A DNA stretch of 8,322 nt, from contig CALATR010000975.1 in the NCBI GenBank assembly GCA_937891875.1, positions 1 to 8,322 on the forward strand, written 5' to 3'. The translations under genes and the position numbers were made by a program. This document shows, piece by piece, positions 1-5,426 of the stretch. Origin of the DNA: an uncultured Pseudomonadota bacterium (GTDB taxonomy: Bacteria > Myxococcota_A > UBA796 > GCA-2862545). The notes below the pieces were generated by a model. That model saw only the letters and a program-made list of their open reading frames with translations, made no database searches and was not told the DNA's origin. Position 1 is the first letter of the stretch; the number at the start of each line of letters is the position of its first letter.

Positions 1-28
1 CGAGGACCAGGATCCGGGGATGTCGCAT
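1..28 (-). CDS. Start of a gene that runs off the left edge (product unknown)
   Basis: Only the first nine codons are visible, reading MRHPRILVL, followed by the left end of the window. The start is supported by a strong Shine-Dalgarno (GAGGAGG on the minus strand, positions 38-32) just before the ATG at 28-26, although the spacing is slightly short. The basic residues followed by a hydrophobic beta-strand-like ILVL resemble the first strand of many Rossmann-like proteins such as response regulators, dehydrogenases or glycosyltransferases. Nine residues cannot assign a family. It is divergent from the lipoprotein gene starting at 112, with 83 bases between the two starts. Confidence 0.5.
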
Positions 29-96
29 GTGCCTCCTCACACGGAAGACGCCGCGGCGGCTGTGTGGATTCACTCGTACTTTCGCGGCGTAGACAC

Positions 97-105
97 TGCT
101 ATAGT
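97..105 (+). promoter_or_regulatory. Extended -10 promoter TGCTATAGT for the lipoprotein pair, predicted leaderless
   Basis: The sequence TGC-TATAGT matches an extended -10 element (TGn followed by a 5/6 match to TATAAT). Exactly six bases (CGCGAC) separate it from the ATG at 112, so the expected transcription start falls on or next to the start codon. No Shine-Dalgarno precedes this ATG. Together these suggest a leaderless mRNA. No good -35 element is visible at the usual distance, which is common for extended -10 promoters. The octamer TGCTATAG recurs upstream of the lipoprotein gene at 1129-1725. Confidence 0.5.
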
Positions 106-111
106 CGCGAC

Positions 112-519
112 ATGACCGCACGCCCGCCCCGACTGACGCTGTTCGTGCTCGCCGGCCTCGTCGGCTGTGCCGCGCCGGACTTCGACGGTCAGTGGGTCGG
201 CGAGTGCGACGCCGAGGTGGACCTGCGGGTGTCGGTCGTGGCGCAGGACGGCGAGGAGACCAGCCTGAACGCCGCCCAGGTGACCGTGCACAGCCCCGAT
301 CACCCGGACACCGCCCTCTTCCTGCAGTGCAGCGACGCCGTGCAGGACGGGTGGGACGTGCGCATCACCGGGTGCAGCGGCAGCTGGGAAGGCACGAACG
401 AGGCGCACGATCTGGTGCTGGACGGCACCCTCGACGACGACGGGCTGGTGCCCCGCCTGCTCGGCGACTGCAGCGCCGACGGAGACAGCGGCGCGCTCGA
501 GCTGTGGTGGATCCCATGA
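112..519 (+). CDS. Small secreted lipoprotein of unknown function, first of a pair
   Basis: The product has 135 residues. Residues 1-19 form a lipoprotein signal peptide with basic residues at R4 and R7, a hydrophobic core and a lipobox LVGC with the lipidated cysteine at C19. The mature part is acidic and looks beta-rich. It opens with F24-x3-W28-x3-C32-x-A-E, and cysteines C32, C73, C88 and C120 could form two disulfides. There is no Asp immediately after C19, so outer-membrane sorting is plausible. No known domain was recognised. The ATG at 112 was chosen over an in-frame ATG at 64 because only it gives a proper signal peptide and the promoter lies between the two. The stop overlaps the next start as ATGA, indicating translational coupling. 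The opening motif recurs in the next gene, suggesting paralogy. Confidence 0.8.
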   Translation: MTARPPRLTLFVLAGLVGCAAPDFDGQWVGECDAEVDLRVSVVAQDGEETSLNAAQVTVHSPDHPDTALFLQCSDAVQDGWDVRITGCSGSWEGTNEAHDLVLDGTLDDDGLVPRLLGDCSADGDSGALELWWIP

Positions 520-1076
520 AGAAGCTGCTCCTCCCCCTGCTCCTCACGTGGGCCGCCGGCTGCGAGGACAACGAGCACCCCTTTGGCGACAGCTGGGCCA
601 CCAGCTGCACCGCGGAGGGCATGCCCACCCTGGACGTCAGCTTTCGCCGCCAGGGACACCTCGACGACAGCGGCCGCAAGCGCGCCTACCTGGGCCGGGT
701 CGGTCTCACCGATCCGCAGGGCTTCGAGCACCTGTGGGTATGGGAGGTCGCGGTCGACCAGAAGGACGACAGCGCGCAGACCATCGCACTGGAGCGCGTG
801 CCCATCCCCGATGCCTACACGACCGAGCTGCAGGAGCTCACCCTGGACGTCGCCACCTTCGTCGAGGCGGAGGACACCCAGTCGGCCACCATGACCGGGA
901 TCTGCGGCTGGGGCTCGGCCCAGGGTCAGCTGACCATGACCCAGACCGACGACTGCGACATCTGCGAGGACATCAACTGCAGCACCCTCTCCTTCACCCC
1001 GGTGCTCGGCGTGCTGGGCTGGGGCGGCGTCCTGCTGCTCAGGCGCCGGCGACAGCGCAGGGAGTCGGCGGAGTAG
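516..1076 (+). CDS. Lipoprotein of unknown function with a C-terminal hydrophobic/arginine tail
   Basis: The product has 186 residues. The signal peptide is short (MKKLLLPLLL) with lipobox AAGC and the lipid cysteine at C16; E17-D18 follow. The mature domain starts with F23-x3-W27-x3-C31-x-A-E, matching the upstream protein, and is predicted beta-rich. Near the end lies a cysteine cluster C147-x2-C150-x4-C155. Next comes a hydrophobic stretch at about 159-175 and an arginine-rich end (RRRRQRR at 176-182). That cysteine, membrane segment and arginine order resembles C-terminal sorting signals such as MYXO-CTERM, but the fit is loose. Having both an N-terminal lipobox and a C-terminal membrane tail is unusual. 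The ATG overlaps the upstream stop by four bases and has only a weak ribosome site, so translation is probably coupled. No family was recognised. Confidence 0.8.
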   Translation: MKKLLLPLLLTWAAGCEDNEHPFGDSWATSCTAEGMPTLDVSFRRQGHLDDSGRKRAYLGRVGLTDPQGFEHLWVWEVAVDQKDDSAQTIALERVPIPDAYTTELQELTLDVATFVEAEDTQSATMTGICGWGSAQGQLTMTQTDDCDICEDINCSTLSFTPVLGVLGWGGVLLLRRRRQRRESAE

Positions 1077-1117
1077 CCAGGAGGCTCGGGAGAAGGCGGA
1101 CCGGCCGAGCAGCCTGG
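1077..1117. terminator. Imperfect hairpin between convergent lipoprotein genes
   Basis: The arms 1077-1089 (CCAGGAGGCTCGG) and 1105-1117 (CCGAGCAGCCTGG) are complementary except for two internal mismatches, with a 15-base loop. The structure begins right after the stop at 1076 and ends 11 bases before the end of the gene coming from the other side, which suits a bidirectional terminator. There is no T-run on either side, so it is not a textbook intrinsic terminator. It may instead protect transcript ends. Confidence 0.4.
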
Positions 1118-1128
1118 AAGAAGGCAGA

Positions 1129-1725
1129 CTAATTGGTGCGCAGCAGCTCGACGTGGCCGACGGCCTCGAACTCGGAGCGCCCGACCTGGCCGCGGTACTC
1201 GTAGTCGATGACGATGATCTCGTCGTTGCGCTCGAAGATGCCCTCGGCGAGGGGCTCGCTGGCCCAGCCGCGGTCGGTCGGCACCAGGTTCATGATGATC
1301 GCGTTGCGGCGGTCGAGGATCACACCCCGCCAGGCCGGGGAGCGCACGCTGACGCCACACACGGAGCCGGGCGCGACGTCGATCCGGTAGATCAGCTCGC
1401 ACTCGGGGCAGGCGCCCTGGGCCTCGGGGTCATCCGTCAGGGTCCCGCCCTCCTCCAGCTCGCCGTCGCAGCGACCGAAGTCGATGACCCGCGTGCCGAT
1501 CCACTCGCCGTAGATGGGCGGCGGAGGGGGATCGGTGTCCGTGTCGGTGTCGACATCGGTGTCGGAGTCCGTGTCGGAGTCCGTGTCCGGATCCCCGGTG
1601 TCCACCGGGAAGTCACCCTCGCTGATGATCGTGGCCGAGACGGGACCGCAGCCGCCGAGCGCCCCCACGCCGAGGCCCACACCGAGGGTGGTGGTGAGGG
1701 CGAGGAACACGGAGGGGACGCGCAT
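1129..1725 (-). CDS. Lipoprotein with an Asp-Thr/Ser repeat linker, unknown function
   Basis: The product has 198 residues. The ATG at 1725 follows a good Shine-Dalgarno (AGGAG, five bases upstream) and begins a lipoprotein signal peptide with lipobox LGGC and lipid cysteine C26. A low-complexity linker follows: alternating Asp with Thr, Ser or Val at about 42-65, then five prolines at 66-70. It probably acts as a flexible, acidic, possibly calcium-binding spacer that holds the domain off the membrane. The folded part (about 71-198) opens with Y72-G-E-W75, contains C86, a CPEC motif at 106-109 and C123, and looks beta-rich. Asp/Thr linkers after a lipobox are common in Myxococcota-type surface lipoproteins. 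No enzyme motif was seen. It converges on the lipoprotein pair at 112-1076 and lies 43 bases downstream of the fabH-like gene, with its own promoter. Confidence 0.8.
   Translation of the reverse strand: MRVPSVFLALTTTLGVGLGVGALGGCGPVSATIISEGDFPVDTGDPDTDSDTDSDTDVDTDTDTDPPPPPIYGEWIGTRVIDFGRCDGELEEGGTLTDDPEAQGACPECELIYRIDVAPGSVCGVSVRSPAWRGVILDRRNAIIMNLVPTDRGWASEPLAEGIFERNDEIIVIDYEYRGQVGRSEFEAVGHVELLRTN
1531..1606 (-). repeat. Hexamer-based tandem repeat encoding the Asp-Thr/Ser linker
   Basis: The region consists of degenerate six-base units of GTCGGT/GTCCGT type (plus strand), each encoding Asp-Thr, Asp-Ser or Asp-Val on the minus strand. It includes an exact tandem copy of the 12-mer GTGTCGGAGTCC at 1559-1570 and 1571-1582. 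Changes in copy number by slippage would keep the reading frame and only alter linker length. Confidence 0.75.
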
Positions 1726-1752
1726 GGACACTCCTGCGTTGGACGCCCGACA

Positions 1753-1761
1753 CCTATAGCA
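1753..1761 (-). promoter_or_regulatory. Extended -10 promoter for the Asp-Thr linker lipoprotein
   Basis: On the minus strand the sequence reads TG-C-TATAGG, an extended -10 element sharing TGCTATAG with the promoter at 97-105. It lies just past the fabH-like stop (1769), about 28 bases upstream of the ATG at 1725. That leaves a leader of about 20 bases holding the AGGAG ribosome site. The -35 region would lie inside the end of the fabH-like gene and is not convincing. This implies the lipoprotein can be expressed separately from fabH. Confidence 0.45.
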
Positions 1762-1768
1762 CTGCAGC

Positions 1769-2794
1769 CTACCAGTCGAGAAGCGCGGCGCCCCAGGTGA
1801 AGCCACTGCCGAACGCGGCCAGGCCGACCTTCATGCCCGGCTTCAGGATCCCCTCGCGCTCCGCCTCGGCCATCAGGATGGGGATGGTGCCAGCGGTGGT
1901 GTTGCCGTAGCGCATGATGTTGTTGAACACCTTGTCGTCGGGGATGTTCAGCTGCTTCTGCACGTACTCGTTGATCCGCAGGTTGGCCTGGTGGAACAGG
2001 AAGAGGTCGATGTCCTTGGTGTCGACCTTCTCCTCCCAGCAGACCTTCATCAGGCTGGTGATCATCTTCTCGACCGCGTTGCGGAAGACCTGGCGACCGT
2101 CCATGGACGCCCACATCATCTCGGGTGCGACGATGCCGTTGCCGTCCTCGTCCTGCGGGAGGAAGGGGAAGTTGCGGATGTCCCACATGGGCTGCCACAG
2201 GGTCTCGGCGAAGCGGCCGTCCGCGCCCAGGGTGTAGTTGCGCAGGCCACGGTCCTCCTCGGTCGCGCTGACGACCACGGCGCCGGCGCCATCGCCGAAC
2301 AGCGAGGCCACGGTGCGACCCCGGCTGGACAGGTCGAGCGCGTGGCTGTGGGTCTCGGAGCCGATGACCAGCACGTGGTTCGTGTTGCCGGACTGCACCA
2401 TCGAGGCGGCGGTGCCCAGCGCGTAGAGGAAGCCCGAGCACTGGTTGCGCACGTCGAGGCAGGGCACGAAGTTGCCAGTGTCCGCCATGCCGAGCTGACG
2501 CTGGACCAGCACGCCGCTGCCCGGAAAGACGTGGTCCGGCGACAGCGTCGCCAGGATGATCATGCCCAGGTCCTTCTTGTCGATGCCGGCGGCCTCGATC
2601 GCCATCTCCGCCGCCTTGGCCCCCATGTCCGCCGTGCCCATGCCTTGGGGCGCGAAGCGACGCTCGGCGATGCCGGTGCGCTTGCGGATCCACTCGTCGG
2701 AGGTCTCGATCCCGTAGACATCGCGCAGGTCGTCGTTGGTGACCACGTTGTCGGGGACGAAGAAGCCGGTTCCGGAGATGTAGGCGTTGGGCAC
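1769..2794 (-). CDS. fabH: Beta-ketoacyl-ACP synthase III (FabH-like)
   Basis: The product has 341 residues, close to the usual FabH length. FabH-type enzymes condense an acyl-CoA starter with malonyl-ACP to begin fatty-acid (or related) synthesis in the cytoplasm. Visible family signatures are SDEWIRKRTGI (32-42), catalytic C119 in RNQCSGF, FGDGAGA (166-172), MDGRQVF (231-237), catalytic H268 in FHQANLRI, catalytic N298 in YGNTTAGTIP and the end AFGSGFTWGAALL. The Cys-His-Asn triad is complete. The GTG start at 2794 was chosen because a GGGAGGA ribosome site lies four bases upstream and the protein then begins at the conserved first strand; an ATG further upstream at 2875 would add an unlike tail. 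No acpP, fabD, fabG or plsX lies nearby, so this may be a second copy with a special starter unit. RNQCSGF replaces the commoner AACSGF around the nucleophile. Confidence 0.93.
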   Translation of the reverse strand: MPNAYISGTGFFVPDNVVTNDDLRDVYGIETSDEWIRKRTGIAERRFAPQGMGTADMGAKAAEMAIEAAGIDKKDLGMIILATLSPDHVFPGSGVLVQRQLGMADTGNFVPCLDVRNQCSGFLYALGTAASMVQSGNTNHVLVIGSETHSHALDLSSRGRTVASLFGDGAGAVVVSATEEDRGLRNYTLGADGRFAETLWQPMWDIRNFPFLPQDEDGNGIVAPEMMWASMDGRQVFRNAVEKMITSLMKVCWEEKVDTKDIDLFLFHQANLRINEYVQKQLNIPDDKVFNNIMRYGNTTAGTIPILMAEAEREGILKPGMKVGLAAFGSGFTWGAALLDW

Positions 2795-2977
2795 GGGGTC
2801 CTCCCGGGGTGAGTGGCCGAGCCTTGTCACCCGCCCGTCCCCGGCTGGCAACCGGGTCCGACGGCCGATTCGCACCGTCCGCGAGCGAGGGCCGAGGTAC
2901 CGATTCCCACCCGGGGTCCGAGGGTGGATCCCCCGGGGAGGCCGGGTCTCGAGGCCGGCAGACGGATCCCGCCCGGC
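2795..2977. other. Non-coding spacer upstream of fabH with GC-rich hairpins
   Basis: No credible gene was seen in these 183 bases. They hold the fabH ribosome site and candidate promoter near 2800-2851 and several GC-rich inverted repeats. One is CCACCC (2907-2912) with GGGTGG (2922-2927) around a nine-base loop. These could end transcription of the membrane-protein gene that stops at 2978, but no T-run follows. Confidence 0.45.
2824..2851 (-). promoter_or_regulatory. Weak candidate promoter for the fabH-like gene
   Basis: On the minus strand TTGCCA (2851-2846, 5/6 to TTGACA) is followed after 16 bases by TGACAA (2829-2824, about 3/6 to TATAAT). The predicted transcript start would be near 2817, leaving about 22 bases before the GTG, enough for the GGGAGGA ribosome site. 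The -10 match is poor, so this is only a candidate. Confidence 0.3.
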
Positions 2978-3874
2978 TCAGCTGCTGCCGAGGGCCTGGG
3001 CGAGGGCCGACCACGCGCTGGTCGGCACGTCCGCGAGCACCATCGGCACCGCGGCGAGCAGGATCCACACCGCCCCCGCCGCGGACGACGCTCCACCCTC
3101 CCGGCGGGAGGCCACGACGATGCCGACCACCGCCACCACGGCCGCCGCGACGAAGGCGACCCAGGACCAGGCCACCGTCGGAGCGAGCAGGGTCGCCCGG
3201 GCGTTGAGCACCAGGGCCTCCCGGGCGGGCGCGTCGGGCAGGGTGGCGAAGCGGCCGAGCATCAGGAAGGCGAAGACCCCCCGCAGGGAGGCCTCGCCGA
3301 GGCCGACCAGGGTCACGAAGGCCAGGCCCGCGCTGGCGGAAGACGTCGGGCCCGCCTGCTCCCCTCCCCCCGCCATGGCCGGTACCACGAGCAGGGCGAG
3401 CAGGGCGTAGGGCACGACCCGGAGCAGGGAGACCTCGAAGAAGCCGTTGCCGACGACGAGCCCCCCGACGATGGGCGCCACCACCGCGACGAGGGCGGGG
3501 AGCGCCGAGATCACCACGGGAACGACCTGGCGCGGCCCCTCGCGCAGGGCCCCGGCGAGGGCCAGGCCGCCGTGGAACAGGGCCGGGAGCAGGGCGAAGA
3601 ACGGAACCACCAGCAGCAGCACCACCGGTGCGGCCACCGCGGTCCGCGACGCGTCCACGTCCGCGGGGTCGCCCGACAAGCCCGCCCACAGGACGAGCGC
3701 CGTGATTCCCAGGGCGAGCGGACCGAGCGCGAGACCGGAGAGCAGCGGGTGCACCGCACGGCGACCGAGCAGCAGGGCCCCCAGGGTCAGCCCGCCGACG
3801 ACCGAGAGAAAGGCCAGGAGCAACGCCAGGGAGAGCGACGGGGTCGCGTGCTGCAGCAGGGTCGAGGGATCCAT
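2978..3874 (-). CDS. Integral membrane protein of unknown function, about 8 helices
   Basis: The product has 298 residues and is overwhelmingly hydrophobic. Likely membrane segments lie at about 14-37, 44-66, 80-110, 118-142, 150-168, 184-206, 230-255 and 266-283. Between segments are short loops with RR pairs at 38-39 and 257-258 and a polar loop at 169-181. Conserved-looking polar residues inside or next to membrane segments include H101, N143, E147, E194, R198 and D282, which could line a channel or transport path, but no transporter family signature was recognised. The ATG at 3874 has only a weak ribosome site. The gene is divergent from the exported-protein gene at 3939 and 183 bases upstream of fabH on the same strand. 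It is very probably a real gene, given its length, consistent helical pattern and lack of a better frame. Confidence 0.75.
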   Translation of the reverse strand: MDPSTLLQHATPSLSLALLLAFLSVVGGLTLGALLLGRRAVHPLLSGLALGPLALGITALVLWAGLSGDPADVDASRTAVAAPVVLLLVVPFFALLPALFHGGLALAGALREGPRQVVPVVISALPALVAVVAPIVGGLVVGNGFFEVSLLRVVPYALLALLVVPAMAGGGEQAGPTSSASAGLAFVTLVGLGEASLRGVFAFLMLGRFATLPDAPAREALVLNARATLLAPTVAWSWVAFVAAAVVAVVGIVVASRREGGASSAAGAVWILLAAVPMVLADVPTSAWSALAQALGSS

Positions 3875-3938
3875 CGCCAGTGGCCCTATTCCGTGCCACC
3901 CTGGGGGTCGACGGGGTAGGCATGACCCCGGAGTGTCC
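3875..3938. promoter_or_regulatory. Divergent control region between membrane-protein and exported-protein genes
   Basis: These 64 bases separate two divergent starts and must hold both promoters, unless those lie inside the genes. No strong -35/-10 pair is visible. Possible -10-like elements are TATTCC on the plus strand at 3887-3892 and TAGGCA at 3917-3922. A GGAG ribosome site lies at 3930-3933, five bases before the GTG at 3939. A six-codon frame (MTPECP, 3922-3942) ends in TGA overlapping that GTG. Confidence 0.35.
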
Positions 3939-4544
3939 GTGATCCTGCTGGCCCTGCACCCGCTGCTTGTCGTCCCGGCTGTCGCCGAGCCCGCGGCCGA
4001 GTCGGCTCCAGATCATGCCGACGCAGCCCCAGCGGCAGCGGAGACAGCCTCCGCGGAGGACAGCCGGCGCCGCGAGGTCTCGTTCGAGGTCGACGGCGCC
4101 GTGCACGGCCAGGTCTTCTACGCCCCGAACGCCGCCAGCCAGCAGGCCCACGCCCTGGGTGGACCGCTCGTCGGTGCCGAGATCGAGCTGCGGGTCGACA
4201 ACGTGGGCGTGCGCGCGTACGCCGCGGTCTGGCCCCTGCCGGTGCTGGCCACGCTGGGCATGGCGGTGTTCAAGCACCAGCCCATCGGGAGGGGCACCTG
4301 GTACTGGGGCGGCGACGTGGGCGTTGCCTACGCCTTTGGCACCCCGCGCATGGTCGCGGGCCCGTCCATCGGCATCCGCCGCCGCTTCGACCTGAACCAA
4401 GTGTCGAGCGTGATCGGCGTCCGGGCCACCGTCGGCATCGGCTACGACCTGGCCGAGTCCAACGACTGGGTCTTCCTGGAGTCCGGCCGCAGCGTGGGCC
4501 TGCACGGCAGCATCGTGTTCACCGCCCACGGGCCGCAGCTCTAG
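3939..4544 (+). CDS. Predicted exported beta-rich protein, unknown function
   Basis: The product has 201 residues from the GTG at 3939, preceded by GGAG at a five-base spacing; a GTG two codons earlier (3933) is possible, and no ATG is available in frame. Residues 1-16 are hydrophobic and end in AVA, a good signal peptidase I site, though a positive N-terminus is missing. Residues 17-45 form an Ala/Glu/Pro-rich acidic linker ending in RRR. Residues 46-196 alternate hydrophobic and polar residues in beta-hairpin fashion, with many Gly and aromatic residues such as W121-Y-W-G-G and Y169, as in small outer-membrane beta-barrels. The C-terminus does not end in an aromatic residue, so a barrel is not certain. 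The stop shares CTAG with the convergent glycosyltransferase stop. No family was recognised. Confidence 0.65.
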   Translation: MILLALHPLLVVPAVAEPAAESAPDHADAAPAAAETASAEDSRRREVSFEVDGAVHGQVFYAPNAASQQAHALGGPLVGAEIELRVDNVGVRAYAAVWPLPVLATLGMAVFKHQPIGRGTWYWGGDVGVAYAFGTPRMVAGPSIGIRRRFDLNQVSSVIGVRATVGIGYDLAESNDWVFLESGRSVGLHGSIVFTAHGPQL

Positions 4545-5392
4545 CCGACGCTGGCGACACCCCGGGCGAACGCCGCCATCAGCCGCGCCGGCGCGCCCGG
4601 ATCGCCCCACGCGATCGCCCGGCGCAGGGCGATCGCCGAGAACGTCGCCCCGGCCACGGGCAGGCTGGCCGGCCGGTGCTTGGCCAGGAAGCGGCCGGTG
4701 TTGTGAAAGCGCCACCACGCCGTGCGCGCCGTGTCCTCCACCCGCACGCCCCCGGCCGGCGCGGACAGGTGGACCAGGGCAGCGTCTGGCACGTAGCGGA
4801 CCCGCCAGCCCAGCCGTCGGGCAGCCTCGGACGCGTCGGTCTCCTCCAGGAACGAGGTTCCCGCGAACCCAGGATCGAAGCCTCCGATCTGCTCGAGGGC
4901 CTCCCGGCGCCAGCCCATGTTGCAGCCCTTCGTGCTGCCCACATCCAGGGCCACCTCGCCCTCGAGGCGCACCCGCACCCGCCCGGTGCGGTCCACCTCG
5001 TTGCGGGTCCGGCGCGCGTTCCAGGCCATGCCCCGCTCGTCGATGGCGCCGACCGTGGCACCGATCCCGTCCTCCTGCAGTGCCCGGCGGTGCGCGTCGA
5101 GGCAACCTGGGAGCAGGCGCACGTCGTCGTCCAGGAACACCACCAGGGGGCGGTCCGACCGCGCGAGCGCCAGGTTGCGCGCCGCCGGCAGTCCCCGAGG
5201 GGGGGCAGCCTCGTGACGGACGCGCGGGTCGCCCCACGACTGCAGCGCGTCCCGGGTGGCCTGCACCCGTCGGGACTGGTCCAGCACCAGCAGCCGATCC
5301 TCCGGTCCCAGCTGGGCGCGCGCGTCCGCGGCCGCATGCAGCACGTGGTCCGGACGCTCGTAGGTGCAGATGAGGACGTCGAGGGCGGCCAT
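4541..5392 (-). CDS. Family 2 glycosyltransferase (GT-A fold)
   Basis: The product has 283 residues. It opens with the nucleotide-sugar-binding strand DVLICTYERPD (5-15), followed by LLVLDQS (34-40). GLPAARNLAL (67-76) and the metal-binding VVFLDDDV (84-91, D88-D90) follow. The acceptor-side motifs are GCNMGWRREAL (156-166) and GGFDPGF...EETD (170-186), with E183/E184/D186 near the expected catalytic base. This is the classic GT2 layout. It would transfer a sugar from a nucleotide sugar, but donor and acceptor cannot be told from sequence. No membrane helix is evident, so it is probably cytoplasmic or peripheral. The ATG at 5392 begins the conserved first strand; upstream ATGs lie inside the divergent methyltransferase gene. 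No other sugar genes are nearby, which makes it an orphan glycosyltransferase. A -10 element seven bases upstream suggests a leaderless mRNA. Confidence 0.9.
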   Translation of the reverse strand: MAALDVLICTYERPDHVLHAAADARAQLGPEDRLLVLDQSRRVQATRDALQSWGDPRVRHEAAPPRGLPAARNLALARSDRPLVVFLDDDVRLLPGCLDAHRRALQEDGIGATVGAIDERGMAWNARRTRNEVDRTGRVRVRLEGEVALDVGSTKGCNMGWRREALEQIGGFDPGFAGTSFLEETDASEAARRLGWRVRYVPDAALVHLSAPAGGVRVEDTARTAWWRFHNTGRFLAKHRPASLPVAGATFSAIALRRAIAWGDPGAPARLMAAFARGVASVG

Positions 5393-5426
5393 CTCGCCTA
5401 CAGTAGCTCGCCCACGGAGGAAGCCC
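5393..5426. promoter_or_regulatory. 34-base divergent promoter with overlapping -10 elements
   Basis: The 9-base palindrome CTACAGTAG (5398-5406) offers a -10-like element on each strand: TACAGT (plus, 5399-5404) and TACTGT (minus, 5405-5400). The minus-strand copy ends seven bases before the glycosyltransferase ATG (5392), implying a leaderless transcript. The plus-strand copy is followed by a GGAGGA ribosome site (5416-5421), five bases before the methyltransferase ATG (5427). No clear -35 is seen. Overlapping elements would make the two transcripts compete for polymerase. Confidence 0.45.

Noticed and set aside
1153..1800. Plus-strand open frame of 215 codons opposite the Asp-Thr linker lipoprotein
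   Set aside because: It is a Val/Asp/Gly-rich mirror of the real gene. The minus strand has the signal peptide, lipobox, ribosome site and promoter.
2809..3919. Overlapping plus-strand open frames opposite the membrane-protein gene
   Set aside because: Their products are Arg/Gly/Gln-rich shadow sequences. The opposite strand gives a coherent eight-helix protein with sensible start and stop.
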